Source of the DNA: Pseudomonadota bacterium
GTDB taxonomy: Bacteria; Pseudomonadota; Gammaproteobacteria; Burkholderiales; Burkholderiaceae_C
Reading direction: 5' to 3'
DNA length: 14,445 nucleotides
Assembly: GCA_030918015.1 (NCBI GenBank)
Contig: JAUPTP010000013.1
Span: forward strand, 1 to 14,445
Shown here: one piece after another, positions 7,528 to 14,445 of the stretch
Layout of the letters: every line of letters starts with the position of its first letter
How positions within the stretch are numbered: the stretch's first letter is position 1
Notes under the pieces: model-generated
The model's input: only the letters and a program-made list of their open reading frames with translations
What the model was told of the DNA's origin: nothing
Database searches by the model: none
Made by a program: the position numbers and the translations under genes

Positions 7528-7556
7528 ACGATAGGCAGCACCGTGCCCCCCGGGAA
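7528..7556 (-). promoter_or_regulatory. Candidate promoter of ssuE-ssuF
   Basis: Read on the minus strand, CGTT runs into the hexamer TTCCCG (7556-7551), and 17 bp later comes TATCGT (7533-7528). This is the mirror image of the ssuA promoter candidate. The predicted start would fall at about 7521, leaving essentially no leader before the ssuE ATG at 7520. Either ssuE has a leaderless message or the arm is an operator and the true promoter lies nearer the centre. Confidence 0.35.
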
Positions 7557-7629
7557 CGAAGCATTCCGAGGATGCTTCGGCGGAAAGCGCCTCAGGCGCG
7601 CAGCGGATAAGCAGCGCCGGAATGCTTCG

Positions 7630-7658
7630 TTCACGCCGGCCACGGCGCTGCCTATCGT
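7630..7658 (+). promoter_or_regulatory. Candidate promoter of ssuAADCB
   Basis: TTCACG (7630-7635) and TATCGT (7653-7658) are 17 bp apart and lie inside the right arm of the palindrome, with CGTT overlapping the upstream hexamer as in the sbp and cysP promoters. The predicted start is near 7665, giving a leader of about 36 bases with a good GGAG before the ssuA1 ATG. Both hexamers are poor consensus matches, so activation is probably needed. Confidence 0.4.
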
Positions 7659-7689
7659 GGCGGACATCGAGCCCGATCACGGGCCGCCA

Positions 7690-7705
7690 CGGAGTCCGCC
7701 ATGTC
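7690..7705 (+). repeat. Translation-start repeat, copy 1 (ssuA1)
   Basis: CGGAGTCCGCCATGTC, which includes the Shine-Dalgarno GGAG and the first codons, is identical to the sequence at 8711-8726 before ssuA2. It is likely a remnant of the tandem duplication that gave the two binding-protein genes, or kept to match their translation rates. Confidence 0.75.
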
Positions 7706-8705
7706 CCGCATCCCTTTGTCTCTCGCCTCCTTCCGGCCCCTGCGCCGACGCCTGGCCGCCGCGCTGGCGCTGATCCCGCTGGCCCTGGCCGCCCCGGCGC
7801 TGCAGGCCCAGGACAGCGCCCGCCCGCTGCTGCGCATCGGCTATCAGAAGTCCGCCAGCCTGCTGGCGCTGCAGAAGGCCCAGGGCTCGCTCGAGCGCCG
7901 GCTCGCGGCGCTGCAGGCCGACGTGAAGTGGGTCGAGTTCCCCGCCGGCCCGCAGCTGCTCGAGGGGCTCAACGTCGGCTCGGTCGACGTGGGCTTCGTC
8001 GGCGAGGCGCCGCCGATCTTCGCGCAGGCCGCCGGCGCGAACTTCATCTACATCGGCAACGACCCGGCCTCGCCTCAGGCCGAGGCCATCGTCGTGCCGA
8101 AGGAGTCCGCGATCCGCACGCTGGCCGACCTGAAGGGCCGCCGCATCGCGCTGAACAAGGGCAGCAACGTGCACTACCTGCTGGTGCGCGCGCTGGAGAA
8201 GGCCGGGCTGAAGTACGGCGACATCCAGCCGGTCTTCCTGCCGCCGGCCGATGCGCGCGCCGCCTTCGAGAAGGGCGCGGTCGACGCCTGGGTGATCTGG
8301 GATCCGTTCCTGGCGGCGGTGGAGAAGCAGACCGGCGCGCGCCTGCTCGCCGACGGACGCGGCCTGGTCAGCAACCACGCCTTCTATCTGGCCGAGCGCC
8401 AGTTCACGCAGAAGCATCCGCAGCTGGTGCGCGCGCTGTTCGAGGACAGCGTCGAGCAGGGCCGCTGGCTCAAGGCCAACCTGAAGGAGGCCGCGCGCCG
8501 CATCGCGCCGGTCCAGGGCCTGGATGTCGATGTGGTCGAGCGCACGCTGCAGCGCGCCGAGTACGGCGTGGCGCCGGTGACGCCCGGCGTCGCCGCCGAG
8601 CAGCAGAAGGTGGCCGATGCCTTCCTGGAGCTGAAGCTGATCCCCAAGCCGGTGCGCATCGCCGACGCGCTGCCGGCCACGCCCGTCACCACCGCCGCCC
8701 GCTGA
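7701..8705 (+). CDS. ssuA: Sulfonate ABC transporter substrate-binding protein 1 (SsuA family)
   Basis: This is a periplasmic receptor delivering aliphatic sulfonates to SsuCB, with 334 residues. The signal peptide covers about residues 1-36, with an Arg-rich n-region and an Ala/Leu core. The mature fold starts LLRIGYQK. Family blocks follow: [48 protein letters not shown] and VDAWVIWDP. The segment after GSVD reads VGFVGEAPP, where E. coli SsuA and the neighbouring ssuA2 have GSTGD; the second ligand loop is NKGSN instead of QKGSS. These changes suggest different ligand preference, which is inference. GGAG sits 7 bases before the ATG. It is the first gene of a five-gene forward operon, 16 bases ahead of its paralogue. 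Confidence 0.9.
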   Translation: MSRIPLSLASFRPLRRRLAAALALIPLALAAPALQAQDSARPLLRIGYQKSASLLALQKAQGSLERRLAALQADVKWVEFPAGPQLLEGLNVGSVDVGFVGEAPPIFAQAAGANFIYIGNDPASPQAEAIVVPKESAIRTLADLKGRRIALNKGSNVHYLLVRALEKAGLKYGDIQPVFLPPADARAAFEKGAVDAWVIWDPFLAAVEKQTGARLLADGRGLVSNHAFYLAERQFTQKHPQLVRALFEDSVEQGRWLKANLKEAARRIAPVQGLDVDVVERTLQRAEYGVAPVTPGVAAEQQKVADAFLELKLIPKPVRIADALPATPVTTAAR

Positions 8706-8710
8706 ACGCC

Positions 8711-8726
8711 CGGAGTCCGCCATGTC
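8711..8726 (+). repeat. Translation-start repeat, copy 2 (ssuA2)
   Basis: This is the second identical copy of CGGAGTCCGCCATGTC and covers the Shine-Dalgarno sequence and start of ssuA2. The coding sequences diverge immediately after it, so the conserved 16-mer stands out. Confidence 0.75.
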
Positions 8727-9726
8727 TCACCGCACCGTCTCGCGGCCTCGCCGCACCGTGCTGGCCTCGGCGCTGGCGCTGGGCCTGCTGCCCGCGCTGT
8801 CGGTCACGCCGGCCTTTGGCCAGGCCAGTCCGGCTGCCGCACCGACCGATCTGCGCATCGGCTTCCAGAAGGGCTCGATCGCGCTGGCGCTGCTGCGCCA
8901 GCAGGGCCTGCTGGAGCGCCGCCTGCCCGGCACCCGGGTGCGCTGGGTCGAGTTTCCGGCCGGCCCGCAGCTGCTGGAGGCGCTGGCCGTCGGCAGCATC
9001 GATGTCGGCTCCACCGGCGACGCGCCGCCGGTCTTCGCCCAGGCCGCCGGCAAGGATCTGGTCTATGTCGGCGCCGAAGCCCCGAAGCCGGAGGCCTCGG
9101 CCATCCTGGTGCGCGCCGACAGCCCGATCCGCCAGGCGCGCGACCTGAAAGGCCGGCGCATCGCGCTGCAGAAGGGCTCGAGCGCGCATTACCTGCTGGT
9201 GCGCGCCGTCGAGCAGGCCGGGCTGGCCTGGGGCGACATCGAGCCGATCTGGCTGACGCCGGCCGAGGCCCGCGCCGCCTTCGAGAAGGGCTCGGTCGAT
9301 GCCTGGGTGATCTGGGATCCGTACTACGCCGCCGCCGAGATCGACGGCCGGGCACGCGTGCTGCTGACCGGCCGTGCCCTGAGCGGCAACAACAGCTTCT
9401 ACCTCACCTCGCCCGGCTTCGCCGCCGATCACGGCGCGACGCTGCAGACGCTGTTCGCCGCGCTGAGCGAGTCCGACCGCCTGCTGCAGCAGGACCGCCC
9501 CGCCGCTGCGGCGCTCTACGCCGACTTCGCCGGCCTCAGCCTGGGCACGGTGCTGCGGGTGCTCTCGCGCCGGCCGCCCTCGCCGGTCGGCCCGGTCACG
9601 CCGGCCCTGGTGGCCGAGCAGCAGCGGGTCGCCGACACCTTCCACCGCCTGGGCCTGATCCCGCGCGCCATCCACGTCGCCGCCATCGTGCGCCAGCCCG
9701 GCCAGCGCCTGGCCTCGGCACGCTGA
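8722..9726 (+). CDS. ssuA: Sulfonate ABC transporter substrate-binding protein 2 (SsuA family)
   Basis: This second receptor has 334 residues, and by eye about half are identical to ssuA1. The signal peptide is about residues 1-35 with a [18 protein letters not shown] stretch that could be read by Sec or, less likely, Tat. Ligand blocks match E. coli SsuA closely: [68 protein letters not shown] and [13 protein letters not shown]. It is therefore the more canonical alkanesulfonate receptor of the pair. It lies 16 bases after ssuA1 and 26 bases before ssuD. Having two receptors and one SsuCB permease suggests both dock on the same transporter with different substrates. Confidence 0.91.
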   Translation: MSHRTVSRPRRTVLASALALGLLPALSVTPAFGQASPAAAPTDLRIGFQKGSIALALLRQQGLLERRLPGTRVRWVEFPAGPQLLEALAVGSIDVGSTGDAPPVFAQAAGKDLVYVGAEAPKPEASAILVRADSPIRQARDLKGRRIALQKGSSAHYLLVRAVEQAGLAWGDIEPIWLTPAEARAAFEKGSVDAWVIWDPYYAAAEIDGRARVLLTGRALSGNNSFYLTSPGFAADHGATLQTLFAALSESDRLLQQDRPAAAALYADFAGLSLGTVLRVLSRRPPSPVGPVTPALVAEQQRVADTFHRLGLIPRAIHVAAIVRQPGQRLASAR

Positions 9727-9752
9727 CCCGCCTCAAGACGAACAAGCTCATC

Positions 9753-10922
9753 ATGAAGATCTTCTGGTTCATTCCCACCCACGGCGAAACCCGCTACCTC
9801 GGCACGAACCACGGTGCCCGCCAGGCCGACTTCGCCTATTTCAAGCAGGTCGCGATCGCCGCCGACAGCCTGGGCTACGAAGGCGTGCTGATCCCGACCG
9901 GCCGCTCCTGCGAGGACTCCTGGATCGTCGCGGCCAGCCTGATCGACGCGACCCGGCGGCTGAAATTCCTCGTCGCGCTGCGCCCCGGGCTGGTGGCGCC
10001 GTCGCAGTCGGCGCGCATGGCCGCGACGCTGGACCGCCTCTCGGGCGGGCGGCTGCTGGTCAATCTGGTCACCGGCGGCGATCCGGGCGAGCTCGCCGGC
10101 GACGGCCAGTTCCTGAGCCATGCCGAGCGCTACCAGGAGTCGGGCGAGTTCATCCGCATCTGGAAGGAGATCATCGCCCGCTCCCACGAGGGCGAGGCCG
10201 TCGACTTCGAGGGGCGGCACCTGCGGGTCGAGGGCGCGAAGCTGCTCTACCCGACCTGGTCGCGGCCGCATCCGCCGGTCTTCTTCGGCGGCTCGTCGGA
10301 GGCCGCGCACGAGCTGGCCGCCGCCGAGGTCGAGACCTACCTCACCTGGGGCGAGCCGCCCGAGGCGGTCGCGGCCAAGGTGGCCGACGTGAAGGCGCGC
10401 GCCGCCAAGCTCGGCCGCACGCTCCAGTTCGGCATCCGGCTGCATGTCATCGTGCGCGAGACCGAGGACGAGGCCTGGCGCGCCGCCGCCGAGCTGGTCT
10501 CGCACCTCGACGAGGAGACGGTCGAGACCGCGCAGCGCAAGTTCGCGCAGATGGACTCGGCCGGCCAGCGCCGCATGGCCGAGCTGCACCGCGGCAAGTT
10601 CAACCGCGCCAATGTGCGCGAGGGCCTGGAGATCTCGCCCAACCTGTGGGCGGGCGTCGGCCTGGTGCGTGGCGGCGCCGGCACCGCGCTGGTCGGCAGC
10701 GCGCAGCAGGTGGCCGACCGCATCAAGGAATACGCCGCGCTGGGACTGGATCACTTCGTGCTGTCGGGCTATCCGCACCTGGACGAGGCGCACCGCTTCG
10801 CCGAGCTGGTCTTCCCGCTGCTGCCGCTGGAGCTGCGCGAGCGCCTGCCCGGCCAGGCACTGACCGGCCCCTTCGGCGAGATCGTCGCCAACAGCTTCGT
10901 GCCCAAGGTGGCACAGAGCTGA
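9753..10922 (+). CDS. ssuD: FMNH2-dependent alkanesulfonate monooxygenase SsuD
   Basis: SsuD uses O2 and FMNH2 from SsuE to cleave the C-S bond of alkanesulfonates, giving the aldehyde and sulfite for cysteine synthesis. It has 389 residues (E. coli 381) and a bacterial-luciferase-type TIM barrel. Active-site residues are present: Cys53 in PTGRSCED, Arg229 and His231 in GIRLHVIV, Arg306 in the mobile loop [13 protein letters not shown], and Tyr340 in SGYPHL. These correspond to Cys54, Arg226, His228, Arg297 and Tyr331 of the E. coli enzyme. The extra length lies mainly in a linker around residues 281-290 just before the mobile loop. No clear Shine-Dalgarno precedes the ATG, so it may depend on translation of ssuA2. 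The C-terminus PKVAQS matches E. coli. Confidence 0.96.
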   Translation: MKIFWFIPTHGETRYLGTNHGARQADFAYFKQVAIAADSLGYEGVLIPTGRSCEDSWIVAASLIDATRRLKFLVALRPGLVAPSQSARMAATLDRLSGGRLLVNLVTGGDPGELAGDGQFLSHAERYQESGEFIRIWKEIIARSHEGEAVDFEGRHLRVEGAKLLYPTWSRPHPPVFFGGSSEAAHELAAAEVETYLTWGEPPEAVAAKVADVKARAAKLGRTLQFGIRLHVIVRETEDEAWRAAAELVSHLDEETVETAQRKFAQMDSAGQRRMAELHRGKFNRANVREGLEISPNLWAGVGLVRGGAGTALVGSAQQVADRIKEYAALGLDHFVLSGYPHLDEAHRFAELVFPLLPLELRERLPGQALTGPFGEIVANSFVPKVAQS

Positions 10923-10950
10923 CGCACCGCACGACGCAGGAGACCGTCCG

Positions 10951-11751
10951 ATGACGACATCCGAGACCCCACGCACGGGCCACGGGCAGCGGCTCCTGCC
11001 CTGGCTGGTGCCGCTGCTGATCCTGCTGGGCTGGGAGGCCGCCTCGCTCTCGGGCTGGCTGTCCAGCCGGGTGCTGCCGGAGCCGCTGGCGGTGGCGAGT
11101 GCCTTCGTCCGCCTCGCGCTGTCGGGCGAGCTGCTCGAGCATGTGCTGGTGAGCACCCGGCGCGCGCTGCTGGGCTTTGCCATCGGCGGCAGCACCGGGC
11201 TGCTGCTGGGCCTGCTCACCGGCACCTTCCGCCAGGCCGAGACGCTGCTCGACTCGACGCTGCAGATGGTGCGCAACATCCCGCCGCTGGCGCTGATCCC
11301 GCTGGTGATCCTGTGGTTCGGCATCGACGAGACCGCCAAGCTCTTCCTGGTGGCGCTGGGCGTGTTCTTTCCGGTGTATCTCAACACCTTCCACGGCATC
11401 CGCTCGGTGGACAAGGGGCTGATCGAGATGGCGCGCAGCTACGGTCTCTCCGGCCGGGCACTCTACGCGCAGGTCATCCTGCCGGGCGCGCTGCCCTCGA
11501 TCCTGGTGGGCGTGCGCTTCTCGCTCGGGCTGATGTGGGTGCTGCTGATCGTGGCCGAGACCCTCTCCGCCCAGGCCGGCATCGGCTACCTGACGATGAA
11601 CGCCCGCGAGTTCCTGCAGACCGACGTGGTGCTGGTGGGCATCCTGCTCTACGCGCTGCTGGGCAAGCTGGCCGACCTGCTGGCCCGGGCGCTGGAGCGC
11701 CGCTGGCTGCGCTGGCATCCGGGCTATGCCCGCCCGGGCGTGCGCGCCTGA
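10951..11751 (+). CDS. ssuC: Sulfonate ABC transporter permease SsuC
   Basis: This is the inner-membrane permease of the sulfonate importer, with 266 residues (E. coli 263) and about six hydrophobic helices. The first is LLPWLVPLLILLGW (15-28). The cytoplasmic EAA loop that docks on the ATPase is at 159-178, beginning EMARSYGLSGRALYAQ and ending VILP. VRNIPPLALIPLVILWFGI (108-126) is typical of the SsuC/TauC family. A good GGAG precedes the ATG by 9 bases. It is 28 bases downstream of ssuD and 20 bases upstream of ssuB. Confidence 0.95.
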   Translation: MTTSETPRTGHGQRLLPWLVPLLILLGWEAASLSGWLSSRVLPEPLAVASAFVRLALSGELLEHVLVSTRRALLGFAIGGSTGLLLGLLTGTFRQAETLLDSTLQMVRNIPPLALIPLVILWFGIDETAKLFLVALGVFFPVYLNTFHGIRSVDKGLIEMARSYGLSGRALYAQVILPGALPSILVGVRFSLGLMWVLLIVAETLSAQAGIGYLTMNAREFLQTDVVLVGILLYALLGKLADLLARALERRWLRWHPGYARPGVRA

Positions 11752-11771
11752 TTCCCTGCTGATCCGAGATC

Positions 11772-12659
11772 ATGACCCTGACCCTGAAGCTGCCCTCCAC
11801 GTCCGAGGCGCCTTGCGCGCCGCAGTCTGCGCCCCGCACGCTGCAGCGCGGCCGCCCCGTCCCCGAGCACGGCCTGTCGGTCGATCTGGCCGGCCTGGGC
11901 AAGTCCTACGGCGCGCGGCGCATCCTGGGCGAGGCCGAGGCCGGCCTGGACCTGCGCATCGCGCCGGGCGAGTTCGTCGCCATCGTCGGGCGCAGCGGCT
12001 GCGGCAAGAGCACGCTGCTGCGCCTGGTCGCCGGGCTGGAGACGGCCGACACCGGCCGGCTCGCGCTCGGCGGCGACACCGGCGCCGCGGCCCGCGCCGA
12101 CCTGCGCATCATGTTCCAGGACGCGCGGCTGCTGCCCTGGAAGCGCGTGATCGACAACGTGCGCCTCGGGCTGGATGGCGAGGCCGGGCGCGCGCGGGCC
12201 GCCGAGGCCTTGGCACAGGTCGGCCTGGCCGACCGGGGTGGCGACTGGCCGGCGGTGCTCTCGGGCGGCCAGCGCCAGCGCGTCGCGCTGGCCCGCGCGC
12301 TGGTGCACCGCCCGCGACTGCTGCTGCTCGACGAGCCGCTGGGCGCGCTCGACGCGCTGACCCGCATCGAGATGCACCGGCTGATCGAGTCGCTGTGGCT
12401 CGCGCACGGCTTCACCGCGCTGCTGGTCACGCACGATGTGGCCGAGGCGGTGGCGCTGGCCGACCGGGTGCTGCTGGTCGAGGACGGCCGCATCGCTCTG
12501 GACCGCCGCATCGACCTGCCCCGGCCGCGCTCGCATGGCTCGCCCGCCTTCGCCGCACTGGAGGACGAGATCCTCGGCCGCGTGCTGCAGCGCCCGGGCA
12601 GCGAGCCGCCCGCACCCGTGGCACCGCTGGCCCCACAAGCGCTGCGCTGGGCGATCTGA
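11772..12659 (+). CDS. ssuB: Sulfonate ABC transporter ATPase SsuB
   Basis: This is the cytoplasmic ATPase energising SsuC, with 295 residues, longer than E. coli SsuB (255) through an extra 35-residue N-terminus and a Pro-rich C-terminus. All ATPase motifs are intact: Walker [10 protein letters not shown] (73-81), Q-loop Gln116 in [11 protein letters not shown], signature [15 protein letters not shown] (163-177), Walker [13 protein letters not shown] (183-194) and switch His221 in [24 protein letters not shown] is the usual SsuB/TauB wording. The ATG at 11772 has only a weak CCGAGA upstream; a later in-frame start that removes the extra N-terminus is possible. It closes the ssuAADCB operon, with no strong terminator after it. 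Confidence 0.93.
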   Translation: MTLTLKLPSTSEAPCAPQSAPRTLQRGRPVPEHGLSVDLAGLGKSYGARRILGEAEAGLDLRIAPGEFVAIVGRSGCGKSTLLRLVAGLETADTGRLALGGDTGAAARADLRIMFQDARLLPWKRVIDNVRLGLDGEAGRARAAEALAQVGLADRGGDWPAVLSGGQRQRVALARALVHRPRLLLLDEPLGALDALTRIEMHRLIESLWLAHGFTALLVTHDVAEAVALADRVLLVEDGRIALDRRIDLPRPRSHGSPAFAALEDEILGRVLQRPGSEPPAPVAPLAPQALRWAI

Positions 12660-12678
12660 GAGTTTCTGGACGAGCGAT

Positions 12679-12704
12679 CGGCGACAAGCCGCATATTTTA
12701 TTTA
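12679..12704 (+). terminator. Weak terminator-like hairpin after ssuB
   Basis: CGGC-GACAA-GCCG (12679-12691) can form a 4-bp stem and is followed by the T-rich stretch CATATTTTATTTA. The stem is too short for a confident call, so ssuB transcripts may read through into the cysP-like gene. Confidence 0.25.
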
Positions 12705-12728
12705 TGCATAAGTAACCAACAAAAAATG
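12691..12728. promoter_or_regulatory. AT-rich upstream activator region of cysP
   Basis: This is the most AT-rich stretch of the window. It contains the perfect palindrome TTATGCATAA (12702-12711) and a six-A run (12721-12726) directly upstream of the predicted cysP -35. AT-rich sites just upstream of -35 are typical for CysB-type LysR activators of sulfate-uptake genes; binding by CysB is inference. Confidence 0.4.
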
Positions 12729-12730
12729 CG

Positions 12731-12759
12731 TTGTCCGCAGAAAGGACGGATTCTAGGAT
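12731..12759 (+). promoter_or_regulatory. Predicted sigma-70-type promoter of cysP-cysT
   Basis: TTGTCC (12731-12736) and TAGGAT (12754-12759) are 17 bp apart, predicting a start near 12766 and a leader of about 28 bases. The block CGTTGTCCGCAGAAAGGAC (12729-12747) repeats that in front of sbp with one substitution and one inserted base, and both are followed by CTAG-N-ATC at the same distance from the -35. Confidence 0.6.
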
Positions 12760-12793
12760 CCGGGCCACGCTTCAGCTCGCCCATTCGAAGACC

Positions 12794-13810
12794 ATGCCGC
12801 ACCCGACACGCCGTCATCTTCTGCGCACTGCCACCGCCGCCGCCGGCCTGCTGATGCTGGGCGCCGCGCAGGCCGCGGCGCCTGCGCTGCTCAACGTCAG
12901 CTACGACGTCTCGCGCGAGTTCTACAAGGACATCAACAAGGCCTTCGCCGCGCAGTGGAAGAAGACCACCGGCGAGGACATCGTGCTGAACCAGTCGCAC
13001 GGCGGCTCGAGCAAGCAGGCACGCAGCGTGATCGAGGGCCTGGAGGCCGACGTCATCACGATGAATCAGGCGCTCGACATCGAGGTGGTCGCCGACAAGG
13101 GGCTGATCGCCGCCGACTGGGCCCGGCGTCTGCCCAACAACGCCGCACCGACCAGCTCGCTCACCATCTTCCTGGTGCGCAAGGGCAATCCGAAGGGCGT
13201 GAAGGACTGGGCCGATCTGGCCCGCGCAGGCACCTCGGTCGTCATCCCGAACCCGAAGGTGACCGGCAACGGCCGCTACGGCTACCTGGCCGCCTGGGGT
13301 TCGGTGATCCAGGCCGGCGGCACGCCGGCGCAGGCGCGCGAGCTGACCCAGAAGATCTTCGCCAACGTGCCGGTCTTCGACGGCGGCGGCCGCGCCGCCA
13401 CCACGACCTTCGCGCAGCGCGGCATCGGCGACGTGCTGGTGACCTTCGAGAGCGAGGTGCAGTCCATCGTCGAGGAGTTCGGCAAGAACTTCGACATGGT
13501 CTATCCGAAGCGCACCGTGCTGGCCGAGAACCCGGTCGCGGTGGTCGACAAGGTGGTCGACCGCAAGGGCACGCGCAAGGCCGCCGAGGCCTATCTGAAA
13601 TACCTCTGGAGCGAGGAAGCCCAGGAGATCGCCGCCAAGCACAACCTGCGCGTGCGCGATCCGAAGGTGGCGGCGAAGTACGCCAAGGATTTCCCGGCCG
13701 TGCCGACCTTCACCGTCGACGAGGTGTTCGGCGGCTGGAAGAAGGCGCAGGCCGAGCACTTCAACGACGGCGGCATCTACGACCAGATCCTCGGCGCCGC
13801 CCGCAAGTAA
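12794..13810 (+). CDS. cysP: Periplasmic sulfate/thiosulfate-binding protein (CysP-like)
   Basis: This is the receptor for a CysTWA importer, with 338 residues. The signal peptide is about residues 1-27, cleaved after AQA. It contains TRRHLLR, which resembles a twin-arginine motif but also fits Sec. The mature part starts PALLNVSYDVSREFYKDINK. Compared with the Sbp gene at 4962 it follows the CysP branch: QSHGGSSKQARSVIEGLEAD, ITMNQALDIE, RLPNNAAP, FDGGGRAATTTFAQRGIGDV and TFESEV. The ligand segment is NPKVTGNGRYGYLAAWG, where Sbp has SGG and Trp. The ATG at 12794 begins the signal peptide; no strong Shine-Dalgarno is seen. It is 17 bases upstream of cysT, the normal cysP-cysT order. It might accept sulfate as well as thiosulfate. 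Confidence 0.88.
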   Translation: MPHPTRRHLLRTATAAAGLLMLGAAQAAAPALLNVSYDVSREFYKDINKAFAAQWKKTTGEDIVLNQSHGGSSKQARSVIEGLEADVITMNQALDIEVVADKGLIAADWARRLPNNAAPTSSLTIFLVRKGNPKGVKDWADLARAGTSVVIPNPKVTGNGRYGYLAAWGSVIQAGGTPAQARELTQKIFANVPVFDGGGRAATTTFAQRGIGDVLVTFESEVQSIVEEFGKNFDMVYPKRTVLAENPVAVVDKVVDRKGTRKAAEAYLKYLWSEEAQEIAAKHNLRVRDPKVAAKYAKDFPAVPTFTVDEVFGGWKKAQAEHFNDGGIYDQILGAARK

Positions 13811-13827
13811 CCCGAGAGCTCCTCCCC

Positions 13828-14445
13828 ATGCTTTTCTCCCGTGCGCTGCTGCGCCGTCACAGCGTGCTGCCTGGCTTCGACCTCGCGCTGGGCTTCACCC
13901 TGCTCTACCTGAGCCTGATCGTCCTGATCCCGCTGGCGGCCGCCTTCCTGAAGGCCGCATCGATGACCTGGCCGGCCTTCTGGGACGCGATCTCCTCGCC
14001 CCGGGTGGTGGCCTCCTATCGGCTGACCTTCGGCGCCTCGCTGGCGGCGGCCACGGTCAACGCCATCTTCGGCCTGGTCATCACCTGGGTGCTGGTGCGC
14101 TACGACTTTCCGTTCAAGCGCCTGATCGATGCGCTGGTGGACCTGCCCTTCGCGCTGCCGACCGCGGTGGCCGGCATCACGCTGACCGGTCTCTACGCCG
14201 AGAACGGCCTGATCGGCCAGTGGCTGCCGTTCAAGGTCAGCTTCACGCCGTCCGGTGTCTTCGTCGCGCTGCTGTTCATCGGCCTGCCCTTCGTGGTGCG
14301 CACGCTGCAGCCGGTGCTCGAAGACCTCTCGAAGGAATACGAGGAGGCTGCCGCGACGCTGGGCGCCAGCCGCTGGCAGACCTTCCGTCACGTCATCCTG
14401 CCCATCCTGCTGCCCGCGCTGACCACCGGCTTCGCGCTGGCCTTC
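13828..14445 (+). CDS. cysT: Sulfate/thiosulfate ABC transporter permease CysT (3' end cut by window)
   Basis: This is the first of the two permeases of the sulfate importer, also called CysU. It is open for 206 codons to the window edge; the E. coli protein has 277, so about a quarter is missing. The N-terminus is short and basic, followed by a first helix at about residues 18-40. The family wording VLVRYDFPFKRLIDALVDLP and FALPTAVAGITLTGLYAENG is present. The EAA loop starts at residue 172 with EEAAATLGASRWQTF and ends VILP at 192. GAGAG lies about 10 bases upstream of the ATG. cysW and cysA are expected just outside the window. Confidence 0.95.
   Translation, partial: MLFSRALLRRHSVLPGFDLALGFTLLYLSLIVLIPLAAAFLKAASMTWPAFWDAISSPRVVASYRLTFGASLAAATVNAIFGLVITWVLVRYDFPFKRLIDALVDLPFALPTAVAGITLTGLYAENGLIGQWLPFKVSFTPSGVFVALLFIGLPFVVRTLQPVLEDLSKEYEEAAATLGASRWQTFRHVILPILLPALTTGFALAF

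Larger units (their letters stand above)
7527..7659. promoter_or_regulatory. 133-bp mirror-symmetric divergent control region of ssuE and ssuA
   Basis: An extended imperfect palindrome is centred at 7593. The outer arms CACGATAGGCAGCACCGTG (7527-7545) and CACGGCGCTGCCTATCGTG (7641-7659) are inverted copies with one mismatch. The inner arms GAACGAAGCATTCCG (7554-7568) and CGGAATGCTTCGTTC (7618-7632) are perfect inverted copies of 15 bp. The core GCGCCT-C-AGGCGC lies exactly at the centre (7587-7599). Additional ATGCTTCG at 7572-7579 forms a local hairpin with CGAAGCAT at 7557-7564. Symmetry on this scale suggests paired activator sites driving both operons, for example for a LysR-type regulator of sulfur-starvation genes; the regulator identity is inference. 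Confidence 0.75.

Noticed and set aside
7557..7579. CGAAGCAT-7-ATGCTTCG as a terminator or riboswitch stem
   Set aside because: It lies in the centre of a divergent control region with no T-tract and upstream of both likely transcript starts; it is better explained as part of the repeated binding elements.
7521..7700. Sigma-54 (-24/-12) promoter for ssuA
   Set aside because: I found no TGGCAC-N5-TTGC-like element in either direction.
9516..11414. 632-codon minus-strand open frame across ssuA2, ssuD and ssuC
   Set aside because: It is antisense to three well-supported genes and has no recognisable domain or start signal; GC-driven lack of stops explains it.
12698..13759. 353-codon minus-strand open frame opposite cysP
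   Set aside because: It mirrors codon bias of the sense gene, is His/Leu/Gly-rich, and similar antisense frames occur opposite sbp (4917-6158), so it is a shared shadow and not a conserved gene.

Overview
The window is GC-rich DNA with almost no AT-rich stretches except in front of a few operons. Gene content and protein style point to a betaproteobacterium, most likely of the order Burkholderiales; this is inferred from family resemblance, and no rRNA or other marker gene is present. All strongly supported genes run in a few compact operons. There is no phage, insertion sequence, CRISPR array, tRNA or rRNA.

Region 1 (1-4782, minus strand) is a tripartite multidrug-efflux operon with its own repressor, in the order marR-type regulator, NodT-type outer-membrane lipoprotein, EmrA-type periplasmic adaptor and EmrB-type MFS pump (cut at the window edge). 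All three junctions are ATGA start/stop overlaps, so the four proteins are probably translationally coupled. A TTGA-N4-TCAA operator lies between the candidate -35 and -10 of the promoter, which suggests autorepression.

Region 2 (4783-14445) is a sulfur-scavenging island. It holds sbp (sulfate-binding protein) coupled to a small RBBP9/YdeN-type serine hydrolase. A hairpin then separates these from a minus-strand pair, ssuE (NADPH:FMN reductase) and a Mop/TOBE protein (ssuF-like). Divergent from that pair are two tandem sulfonate-binding proteins (ssuA1, ssuA2), the FMNH2-dependent alkanesulfonate monooxygenase ssuD, the permease ssuC and the ATPase ssuB. The island ends with a second sulfate/thiosulfate-binding protein (cysP-like) and the start of cysT, which runs off the window. 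Together they would import sulfate, thiosulfate and alkanesulfonates, and release sulfite from sulfonates using reduced flavin supplied by SsuE.

The most unusual features are in the control DNA. The ssuE/ssuA intergenic region is a 133-bp nearly mirror-symmetric palindrome centred at about 7593. The sbp and cysP genes, 7.8 kb apart, share an upstream block containing TTGNCC-17 bp-TAGNAT promoters. The two ssu arms fit the same CGTT/17-bp layout. No LysR-type regulator (CysB, Cbl or SsuR) is encoded here, so control is presumably in trans.
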